Shown here: piece by piece, positions 9,468 to 17,546 of the stretch
Layout of the letters: the number at the start of each line of letters is the position of its first letter
Position numbering within the stretch: position 1 is the first letter of the stretch
Assembly: GCA_003112755.1 (NCBI GenBank)
Contig: BFBT01000003.1
Coordinates: forward strand, 1 to 64,000
DNA: 64,000 nucleotides
DNA from: Lawsonibacter asaccharolyticus
GTDB taxonomy: Bacteria; Bacillota; Clostridia; Oscillospirales; Oscillospiraceae
Reading direction: 5' to 3'
The notes under the pieces: model-generated
What the model saw: the letters and a program-made list of their open reading frames with translations, nothing else
What the model was told of the DNA's origin: nothing
Database searches by the model: none
Position numbers and translations under genes: made by a program

Positions 9468-9971
9468 TTATACCTGCGCCCGGCTGCCCCGGGCCTTTTC
9501 TGCCACGTGCTCCGCCATCTGCCGCAGAGACTCCAGCGCCATATAGGCTCCAGCCAGGCACATGGGGAAATACTGCACCGTATAGGGCACCGGGATAGTG
9601 AAGGTGGAATAGGTGCGGGTGCTGACATAGGGATACTGGGCGGCGAAGGCGACGACCATCACCACGCCCAGCAACAGGCTGAACAGCTTGTTGGCGAAGT
9701 ACAGCACCTCGTACACCGGGCCCTTGGTGCGGGCGACAAGGAAGTCCAGGCGCATCAGGCCGCTGTCCCGGTACAGGGGGATCAGACCGATAAAGGCCAT
9801 CCACAGGAAGAGGATGCCGCACAGCTGCACGTTCCCGCCAAAGGACTGGCCCAGGAAGTTACGGCGGAGCAGCTCCACCACGATGACCAGCACCAGGGCC
9901 GCAATGGTGAGCATGCAGATCACTTCCGCGCCCTTGGCCACCCCTTTGGATATCTTGTTACACAATTTCAT
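9468..9971 (-). CDS. dctQ: TRAP transporter small permease (DctQ type)
   Basis: Four-helix small membrane subunit (167 residues) that pairs with DctM. The start MKLCNKISKG at 9971 follows AGGGGAGAAATCGT. The typical ELLRRNFLGQSFGGNVQL stretch precedes LFLWMAFIGLIPLYRDSG and a later GVVMVVAFAAQYPY helix. It is separated from dctP by a strong hairpin that probably raises binding-protein levels over the membrane subunits. Confidence 0.9.
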   Translation of the reverse strand: MKLCNKISKGVAKGAEVICMLTIAALVLVIVVELLRRNFLGQSFGGNVQLCGILFLWMAFIGLIPLYRDSGLMRLDFLVARTKGPVYEVLYFANKLFSLLLGVVMVVAFAAQYPYVSTRTYSTFTIPVPYTVQYFPMCLAGAYMALESLRQMAEHVAEKARGSRAQV

Positions 9972-9993
9972 ACGATTTCTCCCCTCTACAAAG

Positions 9994-10027
9994 GACAGCT
10001 GCATAGGCAGGGGCCTATGCAGCTGTC
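9994..10027 (-). terminator. Intercistronic hairpin between dctP and dctQ
   Basis: A perfect 15-bp inverted repeat (GACAGCTGCATAGGC / GCCTATGCAGCTGTC) with a short loop, followed on the minus strand by CTTTGT. It probably acts as a partial terminator or 3' end protector, giving excess binding protein. Confidence 0.65.
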
Positions 10028-10046
10028 AGCGCAGATTTTGTTTGGA

Positions 10047-11117
10047 TCAGCGCACCTCCGCCAGGATGGCGTCCAGCAGCTCCTGGTCGTACCAGCTCTC
10101 ATCCTTATACTGATCATAGTAGGCGTCGCCGCCCAGCGCGTCCTTGAAGGACTGGACATCAGGCTCGAAGTCGAACTCCACGCCGGCGTCCTGCAGAGTC
10201 TTGGTGGCGGTCTCGTTGTCGGCGGCGATGGTGTCAAAGCTGTACTTGGCAGCTGCCTTGGCCTGTTCCTTCAGGATCTCCTGTACGGCGGGGTCCAGGC
10301 CGTTCCAGGTGTTGGCGTTGGCGGCCATGGTGCAGCCCATCCACATGTAGTTGATGTTGGAGAAGTATTTGATGTCGTCATAAGTGGCGTTGGCGACCAG
10401 GTGATAGGTGGCATTATCCTGGGCCTCGGCGGTGCCATTGGACAGGGCCAGGGCCAGCTCAGGCAGAGCCAGGGCCACGGGGGTGGCGCCCAGAGCCTGC
10501 CACACGTCCAGGTACAGCTGGCTCTCAGGCACGCGGATCTTCAGGCCCTGCACGTCGGCGGCGGTGTGGACGGGCCGGTTGGTGGTGGAGATGTGGCGCA
10601 TGCCGTTATCGCCCTCGGACAGGAAGACCAGGCCGAACTCCTCGAGGCCGGAGAAGATCTGCTCACCGATCTCGCTGTTGGTCACCTCATAGGCCTGCTC
10701 CGCGCTGTCAAACAGGAAGGGCAGGTCCAGCACCTTGGCTTTCTCATAGAAGGAGGTAAAACCGGAGGTGCCGGCAAAGATCAGGTCGATGGTGCCCATG
10801 CGGGTGGACTCGATAGATTCGGCGTCGCTGCCCAGCTCGTTGGAGTGGTGGACATCCAGGGTGATGGCGCCGTCAGAGGCCTCGTTCACCAGACGGGCGT
10901 ACTCAATGATTGTCTTAGTGGGGACGGAGTTCTCGTTGCCGGGGGAATAGATGGTCAGCTCAATGGGCTCGATGCCGCCGGAGGCGGGAGTGCTGGCGGC
11001 TGGAGTGCTGGTGCCGGCATTGGCGGAGCTGCCGCCGGCAGGAGTGCTGTTGTTTCCGCAGGCAGCCAGGGAAAAGGCCATGGCGCCGGCCAGTACAAGG
11101 GAAGCAAGTTTTTTCAT
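10047..11117 (-). CDS. dctP: TRAP transporter substrate-binding lipoprotein (DctP type)
   Basis: Extracytoplasmic solute receptor. The start MKKLASLVLAGAMAFSLAACGNN at 11117 gives a lipoprotein signal peptide with lipobox SLAAC. It is followed by a Ser/Thr/Ala/Gly-rich linker and the DctP fold, with the conserved GLKIRVPESQLYLDVWQALGA segment (Arg that binds carboxylate) and QDNATYHLVAN. The length is normal for the family. It is the first gene of the dctPQM-SDR-aldolase operon, behind a near-consensus promoter with an operator over the start point. Confidence 0.93.
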   Translation of the reverse strand: MKKLASLVLAGAMAFSLAACGNNSTPAGGSSANAGTSTPAASTPASGGIEPIELTIYSPGNENSVPTKTIIEYARLVNEASDGAITLDVHHSNELGSDAESIESTRMGTIDLIFAGTSGFTSFYEKAKVLDLPFLFDSAEQAYEVTNSEIGEQIFSGLEEFGLVFLSEGDNGMRHISTTNRPVHTAADVQGLKIRVPESQLYLDVWQALGATPVALALPELALALSNGTAEAQDNATYHLVANATYDDIKYFSNINYMWMGCTMAANANTWNGLDPAVQEILKEQAKAAAKYSFDTIAADNETATKTLQDAGVEFDFEPDVQSFKDALGGDAYYDQYKDESWYDQELLDAILAEVR

Positions 11118-11185
11118 TACAGGATCCTCCTTATCGTTGTGTCCGAAGCTACATACCACCGTCCTCCCTTTCGTCAGACGGACGA

Positions 11186-11233
11186 TTGTATGACATCTGA
11201 CTATAGTATATTAAGACTGTATTAAGATGTCAA
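11186..11233 (-). promoter_or_regulatory. dctP promoter with GntR/FCD operator
   Basis: On the minus strand TTGACA (11233-11228), a 17-bp spacer and TATACT (11210-11205) form a strong sigma-A promoter. Immediately downstream, about +1 to +12, lies TTGTATGACAT (11186-11196 as read on plus), the same element found twice upstream of gntR. It fits the FadR-subfamily pattern TNGTNNNACNA except for the last base, consistent with steric repression. Confidence 0.75.
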
Positions 11234-11424
11234 TGGAAAAAGCCGACAAAATTCCTCTCTCATTTTTGTGCTAATTTCCGCTCTGCTCTCTCTTTTTCTC
11301 AAATTTCTCAACATATTGTACAAAGCCGGTTTTCCCCTGGACCCTGCCCGTCTTCCTGGCACGTCCAAAACACCGCTGCCTGAGCCGGACCGTGTCCTCT
11401 TCTCTGCCGGGACACAGAAGAAAT

Positions 11425-11456
11425 CCCCCAGCCGCACCAGTACGGCTGGGGGTCTC
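11425..11456 (-). terminator. Terminator after gntR
   Basis: The stem CCCCCAGCCG / CGGCTGGGGG, with GGATTTCTTCT after it on the minus strand, ends the gntR transcript. Confidence 0.6.
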
Positions 11457-11481
11457 AAACTGCCGGGCTGGGCAGTTCCGA

Positions 11482-12195
11482 TTATTTTGTCTCGTGTCCC
11501 GGGGCATGGATGTTCTGGGTCAGATCCTCCTGGACCTTGTCCAGATGGGCCCGCATCTCCCGCTCCGCCTGGGCGGCATCCCGGGCCAGGATGGCGTTCA
11601 TAATATTGCTGTGGGGCATGACCGCGTTCTTCACGTTCTGCTCCACCTGGAAGGTTTTGCTGCGGAAGGTCTGCATTCCCTGGCACACATGGCTGTTGAT
11701 CTCGATCATCAGTGCGTTCCCGCTGCTCTCCACAATGGCGCTGTGGAACTGCTCGTCCAGGCGGCCGATCATAGCCGCGTCCCCCTCCTGAATGGCGCTT
11801 AGGAAGCTGCGGTGGATGTTCTCCAGGCGGCGGATATCCTCGGTGTTGCACCGCTCCGCCATCCGCCGGGCCGCCATAGGCTCCAGCGCTGTGCGGATCT
11901 CGATGGAGTCCCGCAGCTCCCGCTCGTTCTCCACCAGCCAGTCGATGGCCCCGATATCCCGCTCTGCAGGGTTCTCCGCCACAAAGGCCCCCCGTCCCGG
12001 CTTGATCTCCACCACACCCTTGGCCTGGAGCAGCCGGAATGCCTCCCGCACAGTGCCACGGCCCACTCCCAGGCGCTGGCACAGCTCCATCTCCGGCGGC
12101 AGCTTTTTCCCAGGCTGATACTGCTCCTCCTGGATCAGCTCTCTGATCCTCTCCTCTACCTGCTGGACAATGGGGACCCTGGAAATGGGTTCCAT
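11482..12195 (-). CDS. GntR-family (FadR/FCD) transcriptional regulator of the TRAP/aldolase operon
   Basis: DNA-binding repressor. The start MEPISRVPIVQQV at 12195 follows GGAGGTGAGGCAT. The N-terminal winged helix is clear (PGKKLPPEMELCQRLGVGRG, then TVREAFRLLQAKGVVEIK and PGRGAFV). The C-terminal FCD ligand domain has EIRTALEPMAARRMAER, a metal-binding-type DEQFHSAIV and a late PHSNIMNAILARDA. Three copies of TTGTATGACAT/A lie at its own upstream region and over the dctP promoter. It probably represses both units until the imported substrate or a metabolite binds. Confidence 0.9.
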   Translation of the reverse strand: MEPISRVPIVQQVEERIRELIQEEQYQPGKKLPPEMELCQRLGVGRGTVREAFRLLQAKGVVEIKPGRGAFVAENPAERDIGAIDWLVENERELRDSIEIRTALEPMAARRMAERCNTEDIRRLENIHRSFLSAIQEGDAAMIGRLDEQFHSAIVESSGNALMIEINSHVCQGMQTFRSKTFQVEQNVKNAVMPHSNIMNAILARDAAQAEREMRAHLDKVQEDLTQNIHAPGHETK

Positions 12196-12237
12196 ATGCC
12201 TCACCTCCGCCTGTCTTTTGGGCATGTCATTGTGTTT

Positions 12238-12311
12238 ATTCTACAACCCGATGCCCTATACGTCAAGGATTTCTTTCTTTTGTATGACAATTATTGTTCT
12301 TTGTATGACAT
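12238..12311 (-). promoter_or_regulatory. gntR promoter with two upstream operator copies
   Basis: On the minus strand TTGACG (12266-12261), 17 bases, TAGAAT (12243-12238) form the gntR promoter. Upstream, TTGTATGACAA (12280-12290) matches TNGTNNNACNA exactly, and TTGTATGACAT (12301-12311) is a second copy 21 bases away, so the sites lie on one helix face. They also lie upstream of the divergent AAA+ gene. Confidence 0.7.
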
Positions 12312-12427
12312 TTTTCTCTTTTCATCTCCCATCCCCAGCTCTTGCCAAGGCCGGAAAAAGCGTCTACAATAGAGAAAAGACACCTGCCGCCGGGTCCCAG
12401 TCCGGCCCGCTCAGAAAGGAGCCCGCC

Positions 12428-14362
12428 ATGAAACCCAGAGCCTACTATCAGCCCTATCAGTCCGGCCTGCTGCTGGCCCAGGCCTTCTCCCCCTCCAAGA
12501 CGCCCCTGCTCCGCATGGAGCACCTGCGCCAGCTGGACTTCCCCATCAGCCGGGAGATCTCCTACGAGCGTACCGTGGATGAATTCCTCCTCCAGCTGGC
12601 GGTAAATGATGCCCTGCGGGCCCTGCGCAGCCGGAAGGACATGGTGATCCTCCTCAACGAGGAGGGCGCCCTCATCCGGGAGGACTGGCACTGGTCCCTG
12701 CTCTTCACCCCCAACCGCAGCGAGAAGCGGACCCTGGATGACTCCTCCGACCTCTATCAGGTCCTGTGCAGCCTGGCTCAGCGCCGGCAGGACGGTGAGG
12801 TCTGCCGGGTGGCGGTGCCCGACCGGAGCCTGAAGACCCTGGTCTCCGGTTCCGACCCCTTCTGCATCCTGGACGAGTTCTGCAAATCTCAGCCCGGGGG
12901 CTATCTGGCAGTGGCCCAGAACATCGTGCTGGAGGGGACGGACCACCTGTTCCGCCATGTCCCCGTCTGCCGCTACCGGGTTCTGTCTACGGTAGACCTG
13001 GGGGAGATCGAGAACTACCACGCCATCAAGACCCTGCTGGACGAGTACATCTATGCATATGACCACCGGGACGCAGGGGAGGACGCCCCCAAGCCAATCT
13101 CCATCGCCGTCTTCGGACCTCCTGGCTCCGGCAAGTCCTTCGGCGTCAAGCAGATCGCCCTGAGCCGGGGCAGGTTCCGCATCACCTCCCTGAACCTGTC
13201 CCAGTACGACTCGGTCCCCCAGCTCTTCCACGCCCTCCATCAGGCTCTGCGCTATGAAGACGGGCTGATCCCCCTGATCTTCTTCGACGAGTTTGACTCC
13301 GAGCTGGGCGGGGTCTCCCGGGGCTGGCTGAAGTATTTCCTGGCCCCCATGCAGGACGGGGAATACACCCTGGACGGCAGCCCCCTGCCCATCCCGGGGG
13401 CGGTCTTTGTCTTTGCGGGTGCCACCGCCTCCTCCTTCTCGGAATTTCTTCCCCAGGCCCCGGAGGACGTGCACCGCTTCCAGGCCATCAAGGGCCCCGA
13501 TTTCGTCAGCCGCCTCAAAGGCATCCTGGACATCAAGGGCCCCAACCCCACCTGCGTTACCGACAAAAAGCACATCATCCGCCGTGCTATGCTGCTGCGC
13601 AGCCTGATCCTGAAAAACGTGAAGGGTATCTGCCACCCGGATACTGGACGGGTGGACATCTCCCGGGGCCTGCTGTGCGCTCTGCTGAGGGTGTCGGAGT
13701 ACCGCCATGGGGCCCGGTCCATTGAATTTATCCTGGGTATGAGCCGGCTGGCTGGCGCAAGCCGGTACACCCCCTCCTGCCTTCCCCTGGCTGCCCAGCT
13801 GGACATCCATGTGGATGTCCAGGACTTTATGCGCAAGCTGTCCTTTGAGCAGATGATGGGGGAGGCGGTGGAACAGTACGCCTTCACTGCCCACGAGAAG
13901 TACCGCCAGAAGCACCTGGCCGACGCCCAGGCCCGGGGTGCCACCCCCAAGGAGCTCTCCCTGGTGCGGCAGGAACCGGAGATGGCGGACTGGAGCGACC
14001 TGGACGAGTTCTACAAGGAGGGCCACCGCTCCCAGATCCGCTATCTTGGGGAGCGGCTGGAGTCTTTCAACATGAGCATCGGCCTGCGCCCCGTCCTTCC
14101 CGGGGCCGCGGACACCATCATGGATCTCTACGGCCCAGTGTTGGAACAGCTCTCTGAGCTGGAGCACGAGCGCTGGATGAAAGACAAGCGGGCTGACGGC
14201 TGGCGCTACGGCAAGCGGGACAGCGAGCTGAAACTCCACCCAGACATGCGGCCCTATCAGGAGCTGGATGAGTCCACCAAGGAGTTCATCCGGATGTCCG
14301 TCCGCAACGTCCCCGACTACCTGAAAGAGATCGGCTACGAGCTGTACCGGAAGTCCTTCTGA
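12428..14362 (+). CDS. AAA+ ATPase with C-terminal RyR domain
   Basis: A 644-residue cytoplasmic protein; the start MKPRAYYQPYQSG follows AGAAAGGAG. Residues 1-220 have no motif I recognise. The AAA+ core has Walker A GPPGSGKS (230-237) and Walker B LIFFDEFD (283-290), followed by a sensor-like VFVFAGATASSFSEF. The last about 70 residues match the RyR repeat pattern: ELEHERWMKDKRADGWRYG (577 on) and HPDMRPYQELDESTKEF, ending NVPDYLKEIGYELYR. RyR modules in bacteria have been proposed as sensors in nucleotide-linked conflict systems; that link here is inference. The gene is divergent from gntR and followed by a 41-residue hydrophilic protein. No canonical defence partner is adjacent. Confidence 0.8.
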   Translation: MKPRAYYQPYQSGLLLAQAFSPSKTPLLRMEHLRQLDFPISREISYERTVDEFLLQLAVNDALRALRSRKDMVILLNEEGALIREDWHWSLLFTPNRSEKRTLDDSSDLYQVLCSLAQRRQDGEVCRVAVPDRSLKTLVSGSDPFCILDEFCKSQPGGYLAVAQNIVLEGTDHLFRHVPVCRYRVLSTVDLGEIENYHAIKTLLDEYIYAYDHRDAGEDAPKPISIAVFGPPGSGKSFGVKQIALSRGRFRITSLNLSQYDSVPQLFHALHQALRYEDGLIPLIFFDEFDSELGGVSRGWLKYFLAPMQDGEYTLDGSPLPIPGAVFVFAGATASSFSEFLPQAPEDVHRFQAIKGPDFVSRLKGILDIKGPNPTCVTDKKHIIRRAMLLRSLILKNVKGICHPDTGRVDISRGLLCALLRVSEYRHGARSIEFILGMSRLAGASRYTPSCLPLAAQLDIHVDVQDFMRKLSFEQMMGEAVEQYAFTAHEKYRQKHLADAQARGATPKELSLVRQEPEMADWSDLDEFYKEGHRSQIRYLGERLESFNMSIGLRPVLPGAADTIMDLYGPVLEQLSELEHERWMKDKRADGWRYGKRDSELKLHPDMRPYQELDESTKEFIRMSVRNVPDYLKEIGYELYRKSF

Positions 14363-14438
14363 GTTTTTTTTGCAGTTCGTCTGTTTTTCTGGTATGGATC
14401 TCTTTTCCCAGGCAATACTACTGCTGAGGTGAGATTTT

Positions 14439-14564
14439 ATGCCTAAGAACAGCCAGCAGGACCAAAAGCAGGCCCGGCAGAAGAAGAACAGCAAGGGCGC
14501 CCAGGCCCAGGGCACGCAGTGCCGGGACCGGGATCAGCGCCAGTCCTCCGACCCCGCGATGTGA
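14439..14564 (+). CDS. Small hydrophilic 41-residue protein
   Basis: Begins MPKNSQQDQKQARQKKNSKG after GAGGTGAGATTTT and ends SSDPAM. It is rich in Gln, Lys, Arg and Asn, with no hydrophobic core, and resembles small spore-type or nucleic-acid-binding basic peptides in composition only. It is 77 bases downstream of the RyR ATPase and followed at once by a strong terminator, so the two may share a transcript. The function is unknown. Confidence 0.6.
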   Translation: MPKNSQQDQKQARQKKNSKGAQAQGTQCRDRDQRQSSDPAM

Positions 14565-14565
14565 A

Positions 14566-14607
14566 AAACCGGCGGCTGCCCATAGGCAGCCGCCGGTTTC
14601 CGCTTTT
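14566..14607 (+). terminator. Intrinsic terminator after the RyR ATPase unit
   Basis: A 15-bp stem AAACCGGCGGCTGCC / GGCAGCCGCCGGTTT with CATA loop and CCGCTTTT tail. Confidence 0.85.
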
Positions 14608-14753
14608 CAGCGCCTCTCCTGGTATCCTTTCCCTCCAGGTCCGGCCTGTGCTCCTTTCGGCCAGCTTCCCCTCCCCTTTCCCGGAAAAAGGGTGCGGTCA
14701 CGCCTGTCACCCCTCTCCCGTCCCCGGAATAGGATAGGGCAGCCCAAACCGAA

Positions 14754-14786
14754 AGGAGGAAAGCCGAGCTTGTTCGGCTCTTCATA
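14754..14786 (+). promoter_or_regulatory. Ribosome site separated from the start codon by a hairpin
   Basis: AAGGAGG (about 14754-14759) is about 25 bases from the ATG at 14786. Between them GCCGA / TCGGC with loop GCTTGT forms a hairpin (14763-14778) that would bring the effective spacing to about 9-10 bases. Confidence 0.5.
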
Positions 14787-15649
14787 TGGAATCCTTCCAC
14801 TGCTTCTCTTCCGAACCCTTCTCCCCTGACGCCGCCCAGTCCCGTGCCTCCAGCGGCCAGACCCCTGTGATCCCCCTGCCTGACCCCGGAGAGGGCGGTC
14901 CTGTGGCGCCCGACATCGGGGGTACTCCGGTGATCCCTCTCCCAAATCCGGGAGAGGGCGGTCCCGTGGCCCCAGGAGGCGGCATCGGCATGGTCCCCGG
15001 CTGGCCCCGTTGGAGTAGCATCCGCTTTCTCAACGCGGCCCGCTCCTATCCCCCCTTCCGCATCTTCATCGGCAGCACGCTGGCGGTTCGCTCTCTGGAG
15101 TTCACCGCAGTCTCCTCTTACCGCCGGATGGCTTCCGGATACCGGTCCGTCACCGTGTCGGGCCAGGACGGCTACATCTACCTGCAAAAGACCCTGCCCT
15201 TCCAGGACAACGCCCCTGTCACCGTAGCAGTGGTCCAGACCGCCGGCGGCCTGGACCTGGTCCCCATCTCCGATGTGTGCTGCCCCCCCACCGGCGCTCT
15301 GTCCAACTTCCGGATGAGCAACCTGGCCTACAACAGCCAGCCCCTGGACCTCCTTCTGGCCGACGGCCGGGTGGTCTATACCGACGTGCAATTCAAGGAG
15401 ACCACCTATTTCAAGCAGATCCGCCCCGGGACCTACCAGTTCTATCTGGCGGAGACCAACCTTCTCCCCATGCCCAGCTACCTGGACATCGAAACCATGG
15501 ACTCCGCCTTCATCGGGATGGCGCCCCCCTTCTCTGCCTTGGCCTCCCTCCAGCTGGAGGCGGCGCCCAGGTCCACCTACACCCTGTATGTCCTCAGCGG
15601 GGGCTCCGGCTCCAACGAGATCCAGACCCTGGTGGTGACAGACCGCTGA
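14786..15649 (+). CDS. DUF4397 domain protein with duplicated Pro/Gly-rich N-terminal repeat
   Basis: 287 residues. The N-terminus carries two tandem copies of TPVIPLPxPGEGGPVAP, then a PGWPRW linker. The rest matches DUF4397: IRFLNAARSYPPFRIFIG, SYRRMASGYRSVTVSG, a second half with SNFRMSNLAYNSQPLDLLL, and a final TYTLYVLSGG. DUF4397 proteins are usually cell-surface or envelope-associated in spore formers, but no signal peptide is visible. A monocistronic unit bounded by terminators on both sides. Confidence 0.75.
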   Translation: MESFHCFSSEPFSPDAAQSRASSGQTPVIPLPDPGEGGPVAPDIGGTPVIPLPNPGEGGPVAPGGGIGMVPGWPRWSSIRFLNAARSYPPFRIFIGSTLAVRSLEFTAVSSYRRMASGYRSVTVSGQDGYIYLQKTLPFQDNAPVTVAVVQTAGGLDLVPISDVCCPPTGALSNFRMSNLAYNSQPLDLLLADGRVVYTDVQFKETTYFKQIRPGTYQFYLAETNLLPMPSYLDIETMDSAFIGMAPPFSALASLQLEAAPRSTYTLYVLSGGSGSNEIQTLVVTDR

Positions 15650-15686
15650 CTCTCCCGGCAGACAAAGGTCCTGCCTTTCCAGTAAA

Positions 15687-15726
15687 GGCCCCGCGGGCGG
15701 ATGCTATCCGCCCGCGGGGCCTTTGG
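15687..15726 (+). terminator. Terminator after the DUF4397 gene
   Basis: The stem GGCCCCGCGGGCGGA / TCCGCCCGCGGGGCC with CTTT tail; it lies between convergent genes. Confidence 0.75.
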
Positions 15727-15755
15727 CCTCAACAGCGCCCGCTGGGGGCGGTCTC

Positions 15756-17018
15756 CTATTTCTTGATCTCCTCCCAGTAGCGTCGGGCGGCCTGCTCTGT
15801 CTTGTTGTCCCCGTACTGATAATATTTTCTGTCTTTCAGCTCATTGGGCAGGTACTGCTGCCGCACCCAGTGGCCCGGGAAGTTATGGGGGTAGAGGTAG
15901 CCCTGCTCCCGCTCCATCCCCGCCGAGTCGGCATGGACATTCTGGAGCTCCCGTGGGATGTCCCCCGCCAGTCCTGCCTTCACGTCGGCCATAGCCGCGT
16001 CAATGGCCATGCAGGCCGTGTTGGACTTGGGAGCGGTTGCCAGAAGGATGGCCGCCTGGGCCAGCGGCAGCCTTGCCTCAGGCAGCCCCAGCTGAAGGGC
16101 GCTGTCCACGCAGGCCTTTACGATGGGCACCGCCTGGGGATAGGCCAGGCCGATGTCCTCACTGGCAGAGCAGAGGATGCGGCGGATGGCCGTGATCAGG
16201 TCCCCCGCCTCCAGCAGCCGGGCCAGATAATGGACCGCCGCATCCGGGTCTGAACCTCGCATAGATTTCATCAGGGCGGAGGCAATATCAAAGTGATTGT
16301 CCCCCTCCCGATCATACCGCATAGCGGACTTCTGGGCCGCCGTCTGGGCGTCTGACAAAGTGACAAGGAATTTTCCTTGCTCCCTTTTCGCCGCCGAGGC
16401 CAGCAGCTCCAGGGCGTTCATGGCCTTTCGGATGTCACCGCCGCAGGAGGCAGCAATGTGCTCCCGCACCCCCTCCTCCAGCATCAATCCGCCCCCCAGG
16501 CGCCCCTCCAGGATGGACACCCCTCGGTCGATGGCGGGCAGGGCGTCCTCCGCGGTGATGGGCTTGAACTCGAACACGGTGGACCGGGAGAGCACTGCCC
16601 CGAACACGTAGAAAAAGGGGTTCTCCGTGGTGGAGGCAATGAGGGTGATCTTGCCGTTCTCCATGAACTCCAGCAGGGACTGCTGCTGCTTCTTGTTGAA
16701 ATACTGGATCTCATCCAGGTAAAGGAGAACTCCTTCCGGGGCCATCAGGGTCCCGATGTCTGCGATGATCTCTTTGATGTCACTGATGGACGCGGTAGTG
16801 GCGTTCAGCCGGTGCAGGGGCCGGTTGGTCCGCCGGGCGATGATGTTGGCCACCGTGGTCTTTCCGGTACCCGAGGGACCATAAAAGATCAGGTTGGGGA
16901 TGTCACCCCCCTCGATGATCCGGCGGAGCAGGCCCTCCCTGCCTAAAATATGTTTCTGCCCCACCACTTCATCCAGGGTCTGGGGCCGTATCTCATCTGC
17001 CAATGGCCGGTAAGCCAT
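15756..17018 (-). CDS. rarA: Replication-associated recombination protein A (RarA/MgsA) AAA+ ATPase
   Basis: Clamp-loader-like ATPase acting at stalled replication forks. 420 residues, intact. It opens MAYRPLADEIRPQTLDEVVGQ, then Walker A GPSGTGKTTVANIIA, Walker B VLLYLDEIQYFNKKQQ, sensor 1 LIASTTENPFF and arginine-finger-type SRSTVFEFKP. The C-terminal MgsA-AAA-associated domain includes SDPDAAVHYLARLLEAGD, then CSASEDIGLAYPQA and the final YLYPHNFPGHWVRQQYLP. Start after GGGAGTGTTGGA. Next upstream on the same strand is a GNAT gene. Confidence 0.95.
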   Translation of the reverse strand: MAYRPLADEIRPQTLDEVVGQKHILGREGLLRRIIEGGDIPNLIFYGPSGTGKTTVANIIARRTNRPLHRLNATTASISDIKEIIADIGTLMAPEGVLLYLDEIQYFNKKQQQSLLEFMENGKITLIASTTENPFFYVFGAVLSRSTVFEFKPITAEDALPAIDRGVSILEGRLGGGLMLEEGVREHIAASCGGDIRKAMNALELLASAAKREQGKFLVTLSDAQTAAQKSAMRYDREGDNHFDIASALMKSMRGSDPDAAVHYLARLLEAGDLITAIRRILCSASEDIGLAYPQAVPIVKACVDSALQLGLPEARLPLAQAAILLATAPKSNTACMAIDAAMADVKAGLAGDIPRELQNVHADSAGMEREQGYLYPHNFPGHWVRQQYLPNELKDRKYYQYGDNKTEQAARRYWEEIKK

Positions 17019-17066
17019 TCCAACACTCCCTTTCCCTCCAGGGGCGCCCGCCCCTGGACCCGCCGC

Positions 17067-17531
17067 TCACAGCAGCTCCTTTTCCATGCACAGGGTGTCC
17101 TTGTTGTCCGCAAAGATGGTGAAAGGCTCGATCTCCCGGTATCCCATTTTTCTGTAAAGGGATATCGCTTCCGGGATATCCCGGCCTATCTCCATCACCA
17201 TGCGGCCAAAGCCCTGAAACAGGGCCTGGAGCTCCAACACCTCCACCACCTGCCTGGCACACCCCCGGCGGCGGTGTTCTGGACGGACATAGACCCAATT
17301 CAGTTCCGCTGTGCCCTCCTCCATCGCCCGGAAGGCACCGCAGGCCACCACCTGCCCGTCCCGCAGGAGCAGGCAGGCCTGCCGGATGTCATCCAGGCCG
17401 TGGCAGCTCCGGCACTTCAGGGCCGCTGCCCCAAACCGCTCCCCATACTCCCGGTCCATCGCCCGGACCAGCTCCCGGAAGCGCGGGTCCCCGCCGTGGG
17501 TCAGCCGGGCCTCTGATCCTTTTCCGCTCAT
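17067..17531 (-). CDS. GNAT-family N-acetyltransferase
   Basis: 154 residues. The acetyl-CoA-binding loop is VYVRPEHRRRGCARQVVEVLE (motif A, R/Q-x-x-G-x-A) with LNWVYV as strand 4. The C-terminal IPEAISLYRKMGYREIEPF is the typical GNAT ending. The substrate cannot be predicted. It is between rarA and a YczE-like membrane gene, all on the minus strand. Confidence 0.85.
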   Translation of the reverse strand: MSGKGSEARLTHGGDPRFRELVRAMDREYGERFGAAALKCRSCHGLDDIRQACLLLRDGQVVACGAFRAMEEGTAELNWVYVRPEHRRRGCARQVVEVLELQALFQGFGRMVMEIGRDIPEAISLYRKMGYREIEPFTIFADNKDTLCMEKELL

Positions 17532-17546
17532 TTCTTGTCCTCCCGT

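Noticed and set aside
8397..11225. A 942-codon open frame on the plus strand opposite dctM-dctQ-dctP.
   Set aside because: It is a shadow of GC-rich coding sequence: the minus strand carries three recognisable TRAP genes with ribosome sites, and the plus frame is His/Gln/Gly-rich without any family pattern.
12263..14515. A 750-codon open frame on the minus strand opposite the RyR ATPase.
   Set aside because: Same shadow effect; the plus strand has Walker and RyR motifs and a proper ribosome site.
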